From positions 5,342,600 to 5,406,599 of the forward strand of contig JAJEKV010000058.1 in the NCBI GenBank assembly GCA_021234155.1: 64,000 bases of DNA, in the 5' to 3' direction. The position numbers were made by a program, and so were the translations under genes. This document shows positions 56,273 to 64,000 of this stretch, one piece after another. Every line of letters starts with the position of its first letter. Position 1 is the stretch's first letter. Under the pieces are notes generated by a model that saw nothing but the letters and a program-made list of their open reading frames with translations, searched no databases and was not told the DNA's origin. The stretch is from Isoetes taiwanensis. Its lineage: Eukaryota; Streptophyta; Lycopodiopsida; Isoetales; Isoetaceae.

Positions 56273-57017
56273 TAATCCTGAATCAACTTCTGCATTCTAT
56301 CTCTGTGTCCTGAAGTATGAAAGGTCTCCCTTAACCATTGTAGCTGACCTTTGCAATATTGTTTTACTATTTCAGTGGTTTCCTTTCCCAATTCAAACTC
56401 TGACATTGTTTCTAGAATTTCGAGAGCATCCTCGTGTCTAATCGATCCGCCTACAATGCTCCTTTAGAATGTTAGAGAAATCATCAACCATTGCCACATC
56501 CTTAAGCAATGGGGGAATTGGTCCAATACATAATCATCCGCATCCAAATTAAAGCACGGAATCAAAAGAGATGTGAAAGGTGGAGAGGCAAATGTTTTAT
56601 GAATACTATCATCCAACAATATGCAATTGCCCTCATATTGTGGGTATTCACTAAAAACTGCAGATAAAGGTTTTAAGTACAATGGTTTTTCAGATTGGAT
56701 GGGCCACTTGAAAGGCATCTCTAAGCAATGGGTCTGATCCCAAATAAATACAAAGTCATGTCTAATAACTGGTGCTATGACATCCACAACTTCATTTACA
56801 TTAACCTTGTTCATGGATGACCAAATTGCTATGTCAAAGTGTACCATTGCTGCCTGCAGAAATTCCCGTGCATAAGGCCTTAAAACAACCAATTTCTTGC
56901 TTGTTTTTGAAATCCACAATCTGTTGTCCACACGTACAGGATTGTTCCTACTGTATGTCCTTACTAGAACACCATTCACATCTAAAATAAGAAGTTTCCT
57001 CTTCAAAGAGGACTTCG
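56273..57017 (-). pseudogene. Element III FCP1-like HAD phosphatase-type cargo
   Basis: The exon starts at 57017 behind a GTACAG acceptor in the same codon phase as the Element II copy, so the intron position is shared. It reads R-K-L-L-I-L-D-V-N-G-V-L-V-R-T near 56982 (second Asp of the HAD loop is Asn), L-R-P-Y-A-R-E-F-L, I-A-I-W-S-S-M-N, F-V-F-I-W-D-Q-T-H-C, P-L-Y-L-K-P-L, then C-I-L-L-D-D-S-I-H-K-T-F near 56610. A C-run frameshift near 56508 and another near 56430 precede the final segment H-E-D-A-L-E-I-L-E...L-R-E-T-F-H-T-S-G to TAA 56273. This is the complete FCP1-type core with a helical C-terminal extension. A host relative family (DLNGLL-type FCP1-like plant proteins) is known. Whether it retained phosphatase activity is doubtful given the Asn. 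Confidence 0.8.
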
Positions 57018-57309
57018 CTGTACATCTATCATTCAACAAATATAAAGTAAACACCAACTCAAACACAAACACAAACAGAAATTTAAAATACTAAAATAAT
57101 AATAACCTGTCAACATTTTGGTCAACATTTTGATCAACCATTTGTTCAACATTTTGGTCTTGAAATACAATTGTACCTGAACATTCAAACATTTATAGTT
57201 AAATTAAATCAAAGATTTTATAGACACATTTGAATTGCCTCTTAAGACCTCCATAATTGCATTCATTTTGGTACCTGTGTCTTCCTTTTCTGGTCCTTCC
57301 TTTTCTGTT

Positions 57310-58871
57310 TCTTCCTATTCTAGTTCTTCATTTTCTGGAGATTCAACCTCAACTTCCTGTACAGATTCCATATCCTTTGCCAATGCCCTCCTTCTAAAAT
57401 TGTACTTCCTGCCTTCTTGACCTGTGTTCTTTGCCTTTTTAATGTTTTTGCCCTTCTTTGTTGCAACCTCTCCATCTTTCCTTTTCCTTTTGTTGGCTGC
57501 TTTCTTCTCTACTCGAAGGGGTACTTTGTACATCCTTACTACATCCTGCATCATCCTGTTCAACAACAGTTTCATCCTGCTCACTTGCATATCCTGCAGT
57601 GGATGCTTTTCTAGCTGCTCTTTGCCTTAACTGCTTTTTAGGACTACACAATGCATCTTTCAGCACTTTTTCAATTCCAGAAGGTGGCACATAGTCTTCA
57701 GTAGCACAAGAGGACCTAAGTGAATCATGCTGATTTGTAGGTATATCTACTGTAGGCATATCTACTATTTTATTTCCTTCTACCGCTGTCACATGCATGC
57801 CAAGCTCAACAAATAAATCTGGATGAATTACACTCTCACATACCTTGCATTTACCTTCCTTCAACAAGGCTGCACAAGCCACATGGTACTCATGATCACA
57901 ACTCAAAATCAAAGACAATTTGTACCTATCATGAAAAAGTAGGCCACAAGCACAGCAAGCACCAAAGTTGCAGATTCCTAGTAGTCTTCTGCTGATAGTG
58001 TTGATGCAGAATGGATTACAACTTATATTCTTCAGTTCTGTAAGATTAGAAAGATTAGATCTGAGTTCTGAAATTCTGGCCTCTTTCTCTTTGATCTCCA
58101 CTTCCAAGGTATTCTTCCTCGAGCTGCTTCCTTCTGTATCTGGAGACTTGAAAAGGTTTTTAACTCGGTTACAGTAATATGTCTTCATTTGTAGTGTCAT
58201 CTCCAATTCCTTCCTCAGATCAGAATCCTCCTGCAACTCAGATATTGAGGTCTTCAAATCCTCAACTTTCTTCATGCTCTCTTCAAGTTCCACACTGAAT
58301 TTTTCATTAGACTTAGCCTCTGCAGCTAAACTAACCTCAATTGCATGCACCTCTTCTAACATGCTTGCCTTTTCATTCTCAAGCTTATTTACAGCTTCCT
58401 TAATCAATTCAAAGTTCTCTTTTAAAGCAGAGTTGTCTAATTTTGAACTTTCTAAGCAAGTAACTTTGCTAGAAGTGGCAACATGGACATCCTTTCCCCT
58501 AGACCTGCAATTTCTATACTTCATAACTTGAGCTCCAAAAGAGGCCCAATTGATCTTGTGCTTTGCAGGGTTTGAAATGGCAGTATCACAATTTTCCCAT
58601 GCAAAAGCATAAGCCACCTGCTTTCTCACTTCATTGTTTGGCATAGTTTCCTTTTGATATAATTTTTTCAACAATCTGTCCAATTTTTTTGGAACCGAGG
58701 CTGGATCATAGAAACTTTCATCTTATTGCTTGGGCCTTCTTGCCAAACCGAGGCCTATTGTGCATCTGTTACATTCTCTTCCAACCGTTTTACTTTCAAA
58801 GCAGGCTGCAATCCTTCACCAGAAAGTCCATGAATGTCTATGAAATCTTGCTCGGTCACCGCTTCGGCCAT
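57310..58871 (-). pseudogene. Element III coiled-coil / RING-like / lysine-rich cargo gene
   Basis: A Kozak-like start at 58871 gives M-A-E-A-V-T-E-Q-D-F-I-D-I-H-G for 38 codons to a TAG at 58755-58757. The main frame (58683-57439, 414 codons) is offset and may follow an intron or an indel. It has N-N-E-V-R-K-Q-V-A-Y-A-F-A-W-E-N-C near its residue 16, a long coiled coil (about 83-220), and a RING-H2-like site at about 238-282 (C-A-C-G...C-D-H-E-Y-H-V-A-C...K-C-K-V-C). The lysine-rich tail continues in a second frame (57590-57315: K-K-A-A-N-K-R-K-R-K-D-G...). By structure it could be a nuclear E3-ligase-like or DNA-tethered accessory protein; nothing in the sequence proves activity. It is transcribed toward the HAD exon, possibly as one transcript. 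Confidence 0.7.
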
Positions 58872-59061
58872 TGTAAATTGAACGGATCAAAGGATTGTGT
58901 GACAGAATTGGTGATCTAGGAAGAGGATTCGGAAACAGAGGATTCAAAATTGGGGCTGAATAAAGAAAGGGCGCGCGGGAAACGAGGCAAATGATGTCCT
59001 CTGAAAAAAAAACTGTCACTACTCGAATTTAGGTGCTTTAGGTGCTTGGTGCTTTCGCGCA

Positions 59062-59091
59062 TTTTGGGGTACCACTATCAAATTTACACCC
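59062..59091 (-). repeat. Element III right terminal repeat
   Basis: The reverse complement starts GGGTGTAAATTTGATAGTGG and continues TACCCCAAAA, then subterminal AAGCACC repeats. GATG (59092-59095) directly follows. Confidence 0.8.
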
Positions 59092-59182
59092 GATGTTGGA
59101 AATGCACAACAAGGCAAGGTGTAAGACTAAAATTCATCTAAGAATCTACTACCCATTAAAACCATAGGTCTCAAATTTATAT
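59092..59182. repeat. Distal part of the FAO-flank duplication
   Basis: GATG followed by TTGGAAATGCAC-AAGGCA...CCATAGGTCTCAAATTTAT matches 38050-38140. It was contiguous with 52482 before Element III inserted. Homology stops at about 59182. Confidence 0.8.
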
Positions 59183-59954
59183 AGGAGCTTATCTTGTAGA
59201 AGGGTGGGCGAAGCTTGAAAATCATAAATGAGGCATCCTACTTGACCTTCGCAAGGAAAATTTTAAAATTCTTAAATAATAGCATTTTTGCGAAAATTCG
59301 CCCCTTAAGGGAAACCCTGCTAAAAGATTCAAGAAAAGCACAAGGTGAAGTGCAGCAAGACAAATCTAACAAAGGTCTACACCCTACAAAAACAAAACAC
59401 CCAAAAGAAACTATCAAGAACCATTAAGAACAAAATACAAAGCATTAAAAATTAAAAAGGAAAAACAAGGCACCCGGTAACCCCAAGCAAAGTGGAGGCA
59501 ACTCGGCCGCACTCTCATTCATCTTGCATTCAAGCCTTCAAAAACATAAAACCATATTGGAGTAATTTAGAACCCACCTTATACTAAATTGTATTTATGC
59601 ATATTTCGAATTAAGAATAATAGCTAATAATTAAAGCCTAGATTTGGTTTTGTTCTATAATTAGATGATACTTATTCTGATCTTGTTATATTACAAGCTC
59701 CAAGAAATGCCTCAGGAGTAGAAATTTGTCAGGCAGTTTTACCCAAGGACGGGTGATGAGATAAGAGGATCGATTAGCTTTCTAGAAAGGTCGAGAAATG
59801 GCCGTCTAGGTCTGCCTCGGTAGAAGCAGATGCGCTGGACCTGGATAAAAAGCACAGAGGAAGAACCTATAGGAGATGTTGCCAGCATACTAGCAGATCA
59901 CCAAACAGTTTGGTAAACTCAAAGAGTATGGGATGAGAAAAAATCTGTAGGCCA
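59183..59954. other. No gene seen
   Basis: AT-rich non-coding sequence without recognisable repeats or open frames. Confidence 0.4.
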
Positions 59955-61310
59955 CTAAAAGTTGGATGCTAAAAGTGAGGAGTACTATCTAGTTGGATAT
60001 TTTGAAGAATCCAAAGGTCATCGTTTGTATAATCCAAGAAAGTGAAATATTCACATATCACGCATGTAATCTTTGATGAGATACGGTTGTATAGGAGTGA
60101 TCCAACTTCAATGAGTAAAGTTGATGAATGATGGATTCCTGTGGATTGGTTGGATGTGCAATCAAATACCAAGCCATTGGAGATCGAATCTGAAGATAGA
60201 GACGAGGAACATGGTGGTGTACTAGAAGATATTGATGGTGATGTACCTACTGTACTTGCACAGATGTTCAGAGAAAACGGTATGATGTTCCTGAACAGTT
60301 ATATGTCATGGTCGTGCCAAGCGGACAAAGCAACCATCAAAGATGCTTTGGAAACCTGGTGAATCCCAAGAAGAAGTCACTAGTGCATGCTTTCTAGTAA
60401 CTGAGCCAATATCATACAAGGAAGCAATGAAATCAAAGGATGCTGCTAAATGGCAAGCAGCAACTGATGCAGAATATATAAGTTTGATGGAGAGCAAGAC
60501 TTGGGTGTTGGTAGATTCTCCTCTTAATGCTCATGTGATTGATTGTAAGTGGGTTATGGTGCAGAAACTTGATCCTGATGGCAAGGTGGAGAAGTACAAA
60601 GCAAGACTTGTTGCTCAAGTTTTCTCACAGATTAAAGGGATTGAGTACAACGACAGATTTGCTCTCCTTGTGAAATCACCCACGGTAAAACTTCTTCTTG
60701 CTATGACAGTAGAATTTAACTTGATTGCAGGGACAATGGACGTAAAGGCAGCATTTTTCAATGGAGATCTTGAAGAAGTGATTTACATGAGCAACCCGAA
60801 GGATGAGAAAACAAGGTTTGTTTATTGAAGAAATCATTGTACGGGTTGAAGCAAGCTGCGAGACAATGGTATGCATGCTTAGATCAATTTCTCAAATCAC
60901 AAGGTTTTGTGACTTCTCCAGCAGATGATTGTATTGGAAGCTGTGATGATGGAGTATGTTTTATTGGGATTCATGTGATGACAGTCTCATTGTTGGGAAT
61001 TCACAACAATATGTGGATTTTGTGGAAAATATGTTAAGCGATTTCAAATGACAGATCAAGGTCACATACATCATTATCTTGGCATGAAGGTGGAGATTGA
61101 TCAAGATTAAGATAAAAGCCAAATTGAGGGAATATGGTTATGTTGAAAAGATGTTGGAGAAATTTAGAATGCAAACTTGCAAACCTGTGGCAACACCAAC
61201 TGTACCAGATACTATCTTATCAATGCAAATGAGACCTAAAACGCAGGGGAAGTATGAAGCAATGTTGAAGATACTATACCAAAGCTTGATTGGAGCATTG
61301 ATATACCGAG
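59955..61310 (+). pseudogene. Ty1-copia pol relic (integrase end to reverse transcriptase)
   Basis: The order is K-L-D-A-K-S-E-E-Y-Y-L-V-G-Y and F-D-E-I-R-L-Y (integrase C-terminal side, 59965-60090), a linker, then W-Q-A-A-T-D-A-E-Y-I-S-L and C-K-W-V-M-V-Q-K (60450-60560), Y-K-A-R-L-V-A-Q, M-D-V-K-A-A-F-F-N-G-D-L (60740) and S-L-Y-G-L-K-Q-A-A-R-Q-W (60830). S-L-I-G-A-L-I-Y at 61285-61310 is near the start of the connection to RNase H. The Y-V-D-D box has been lost by deletion near 60960-61000. Several frameshifts are present. It is cut at 61310 by the LTR element that follows. Confidence 0.85.
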
Positions 61311-62962
61311 TGTGACGTTCCAGGACAGTATACGGTCCCAGGACGTATACTGTACTGCCTCGTCACGTGTACACGCCACTCCGACCGACGTGTAGCCAGG
61401 TGGGTAGCCCTAGGGGGCAGCTTGCAAGGATTATGTGCAATTATTAATGTGCACACTTTCCAATGTACACATTAATGTGGGCACACATTTCCATGTGGAC
61501 ACTTGATGCCAAGTGGGCCATACCCAAGTGTGCAATTAATGTGCACATTTTCCAATGTACACATTAATGTGGGCACACATTTCCATGTGGGCACATTTGG
61601 CCACCTAGCCATTAAAGGAAAGTGGGCCCATTACCAATTATCCCACATGCCTAAAGGGGATAATTGGAAACCCTAGCCAACCCCTTGTCTATTAAGGAGA
61701 GGAAACCCTAACTTGCCCATTTTTCATTTCTAGGGTTTTAGAACTCTGTTTTGGCTGCCTCAACAGCCAAAACCGCCTCCTAGACTCTGCCTGAGAGAAT
61801 TGCAACATTAGTTTCCCTTGACTCGAGCGTTTCAGCAGGATGGTTGAGCTCAGGTCAGGAGGAGCCACTCAAGGACGGGTATTTGACCAATTTAATAGTC
61901 TAAACCCTATTTCAGTCATAGAATCAGTAGGTTTAGCCTATTAAATTGCCCATAGCAGCCTTCTAGATCTCTAGATACCAGCCTCTAACTAAAGAACCTA
62001 ACTCTATGATATAGATTAGATATAGTTCTTTAGTTCTTCTGTGATGTATATGGATGATGGATCTCTGTGAACTCCTTGTATTGGGAAGGGGGGTAGAGAC
62101 CTAAAGCTTGGTAGTAGATGCTCCTAGATTAGCCTCTCTAGCACACTATAGATTCGGCCTGTGCACAAGAACCACACCTGGTTGTGGGTGAAGGGGCCAG
62201 ACTGGCTGAGAAGGGGGTTCATGTCCCGACTCCTGAAAGATCCCTCTGGTGTGTAAGGCCTACTAGGGATCATTGTGACTAGGTCTAATGGCTCACCACT
62301 GAGTGCGGGTGAGGCATGGACTCGACACCCGTGAAGTGGTGTACACTTTCCAGTGGGTTCAGTCGAATACGGGCAGTGGCCCTCTAGTCACCCTGAGTCG
62401 GCATGTAGACCTCTGGAGGGAGTGATCCCTTCCTGCCTCATCGGAACTGGGAGGATGAAACCCAGGAATAGCCCTTTTGGCTATGCATCCGGCGGGCTAC
62501 AGTCAGGTCCTGACACTTTTTCAGCCTACTCTGCAAAGTGTGCACAGGAGGGGCGGATGGAGTGGACAACACTATGCCATGTTCATATGTCAGCCAAATC
62601 CATTGCCATGAATTCTGTCTGCAATGAACTCTGGAGACCCAAGCCGTCAGTCATCCCCTTGAGTCTGAGCCTTGGGTAGAACTCCCCATATGTATTGTGC
62701 TCACCTTGTTTATGCAGATGTGATGGACCACCCTTCGAGGTGGATATGTGTTTATGTTATATACTGACATGTATGTTTACGCTTCCGCAGCTAGGTAGAC
62801 CCTGAGGGAGACGGGGTAAAATGACCCCTTCACTCTTCCCACTGGAACCCGGCCACGGTTTGCGGTGTTATGTGGAGGGCCCCAGACGGCATGGAGCTGG
62901 TATGGGGGTGAACTCTGTTTGTATACGGTGAGTGCAACGTGATACGAGTAGGGGGCGATCCA
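61311..62962 (+). repeat. Putative 5' LTR (TG...CA, ~1.65 kb)
   Basis: It starts TGTGAC and ends GATCCA just before the primer-binding site. Near its start is GTATAC-rich dyad sequence (61328-61352), and at 61430-61610 are two copies of a ~90-bp unit containing TGTGCAATTAATGTGCACA-TTTCCAATGTACACATTAATG, probably promoter/enhancer repeats. The partner LTR lies outside the window, so the ends are inferred. Confidence 0.6.
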
Positions 62963-62965
62963 CGG

Positions 62966-62977
62966 TGGTATCGAGCA
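62966..62977 (+). other. Primer-binding-like site (initiator tRNA-Met type)
   Basis: TGGTATCGAGCA resembles the common plant retrotransposon site TGGTATCAGAGC, complementary to the 3' end of initiator tRNA-Met. It lies three bases after the proposed LTR end. Confidence 0.55.
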
Positions 62978-63749
62978 ATGTTCTTGGAGACCAAGAGCAA
63001 CTAACCGCCATGTTCCCAGTAGTACTAAATAGGATCCTTAAACCTCGAAAAATGGGAAAATTTTTTCTCATTTTTGTAGTTTATGCTAAGCTAGTAACAG
63101 TTAAAATGAATGAAAACATAAAAAGACTAAAATTGGTGAGCCAACCTTCAAAAAGTAGGGTGGTCTCACACGTCGCGCCGGAGACGGAGATAATGAGATT
63201 CTCATTTTAGGTTTGATAACGCGGTGAGACATTCAAACTTTGAAACATTAAGAAATGTCATGAATCACAGTAAAATAACTTGATAATTCTAATTTTAAGC
63301 TAAGAATCAGTAGAATTGGCATGTTACATGTTTAAAAAGTACAAAATTTAGTAGTGGGTCCCACCATGTCTCACACGTCGCGCCAGGACAGGAAATGACT
63401 TTTTCATTTTCGGGCTGGGCGCAACGTGTGAGACCTTGCTTAATTAGGTGTTTTAGATGTTTTAGGCAACCCAAAAAGGTAGTTTAAAAGTGACCTAAAA
63501 ATGACACCTATAAATAGACCTAGACCCCTCCCATTTCCGCGTTTTTTTTCCTTAGGAATTTGCTCGTGTTCGCCAAGGCGATCTTCTGGTGCTTAGCTCC
63601 GATCGACGAACTATCAAACGATGGCCCGCCAAAACAGACTGCTAGGAAGCCTCTCGCCGGGTTTAATCCCCAAATGGGGCCGCCCCGCCTCTTTCAGAGT
63701 CCTTCAAGAACGCCTTTTTTTCCGAAGGTGAATCTTCTTCGAGTTTAAG

Positions 63750-64000
63750 ATGCAGGATCTGGACGGAGCGACACATACAGAGATCATAGAGGACGACCGG
63801 CCAGACATCATGCATCAAATTCTCGAGGAGATTGCAGAGGAGGAGGTAAGGAGCAGGGAGCAACGGGAACAGACAGGGCAGTCAACAGCTGAGGAGCAAC
63901 TCCAGACTGAGACCCACCTGCAGGAGGAGCAAGGGAGAGAACAGCAGCGGCAGCCGACGCTTAGCCCCGCAGAAGAAGCAGATCTTGCGCGCTTCATCAG
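63750..64000 (+). CDS. Gag-like ORF, partial at right edge
   Basis: ATG 63750 opens a frame that stays open for 83 codons to the end of the window. It starts M-Q-D-L-D-G-A-T-H-T-E-I-I-E and is very rich in Glu and Gln (E-E-I-A-E-E-E-V-R-S-R-E-Q-R-E-Q). No stop occurs. Its position after the LTR, primer site and leader makes gag the likely identity, although no capsid motif is reached yet. A separate host gene is less likely. Confidence 0.5.
   Translation, partial: MQDLDGATHTEIIEDDRPDIMHQILEEIAEEEVRSREQREQTGQSTAEEQLQTETHLQEEQGREQQRQPTLSPAEEADLARFI

Larger units (their letters stand above)
52487..59091. mobile_element. Element III: 6605-bp DNA transposon with exact ends and 4-bp target duplication
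   Basis: The left end is GGGTGTACCCCAAAA (52487). The right end, reverse-complemented, is GGGTGTAAATTTGATAGTGG then TACCCCAAAA (59091-59062). Flanking GATG (52483-52486 and 59092-59095) is a direct duplication. The paralogous FAO-flank sequence at about 38043-38066 has no insertion and lines up base for base with the two flanks joined at one GATG. Both ends carry subterminal AAGTGCTTT/AGGTGCTTT repeats. Contents are a plus-strand transposase (52811-55963) and a minus-strand cargo (58871-56273). A 4-bp duplication and GGG termini recall the Sola superfamily; that assignment is inference. Genes are frameshifted, so this copy is inactive. Confidence 0.88.
61311..64000 (+). mobile_element. LTR retrotransposon, 5' LTR to start of gag (runs off window)
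   Basis: It begins TGTGACG directly inside the copia reverse-transcriptase relic, so it is a younger nested insertion. A putative 1.65 kb LTR is followed by a primer-binding-like site, a leader with inverted GGTCTCACACGT-GCGCC motifs (63163 and 63411) and an open gag-like frame reaching the right edge. The superfamily cannot be told from this part. Confidence 0.7.

Noticed and set aside
60306-60497. Minus-strand frames across 60.3-60.9 kb
   Set aside because: Shadows of the copia pol relic on the plus strand.

Overview
The window is nuclear DNA of a land plant with a large, repeat-rich genome. The evidence is two intron-bearing plant genes (isocitrate lyase and a long-chain fatty alcohol oxidase), L1-like LINEs, Ty1-copia and other LTR-retrotransposon sequence, foldback elements, very long CT arrays and several large cut-and-paste DNA transposons. 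Transposases of this kind are, as far as I recall, better represented in ferns, lycophytes and mosses than in flowering plants, so a non-flowering plant is my guess. I cannot name the species from sequence alone.

Layout: 0.7-13.2 kb is a ~12.5 kb terminal-inverted-repeat (TIR) transposon (Element I). It has a broken minus-strand transposase gene on the left and, on the right, plus-strand cargo ending in an FCP1-like HAD phosphatase gene, within a field of repeated 18-22 bp palindromes. 14.7-17.5 kb is an apparently intact three-exon isocitrate lyase gene with a 5'UTR intron. 18-26.6 kb is gene-free and highly structured: a pyrimidine-rich block, an array of GGGTTCGC/GCGAACCC palindromes and a 2.6 kb inverted repeat. 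27.0-33.2 kb holds two L1-like LINEs, each directly preceded by a CT array. 35.2-37.7 kb is an intact three-exon long-chain alcohol oxidase on the minus strand. 41.6-43.2 kb has 5' exons of an unrecognised plant gene with one exon tandemly duplicated.

45-59.1 kb contains two copies of a second transposon family (Elements II and III). Both have a plus-strand transposase gene facing a minus-strand cargo made of a coiled-coil/RING-like protein and an FCP1-like HAD domain. Element III lies inside a duplicated fragment of the alcohol oxidase gene. The paralogous empty site at 38.0 kb fixes its ends (52487-59091) and a 4-bp target duplication, GATG. 60-64 kb is a copia relic interrupted by the 5' LTR and start of gag of another LTR retrotransposon, which runs off the window.

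The most interesting point is that all three large DNA transposons, which belong to two apparently unrelated families, carry a plant-type FCP1-like HAD gene. All three share the same altered catalytic motif, DxNGVL, in which the second aspartate is replaced by asparagine. In Elements II and III it travels with a coiled-coil/RING-like/lysine-rich partner, and the intron before the HAD exon is shared. The copies here are broken, but in different places, which suggests a once-functional cargo module.
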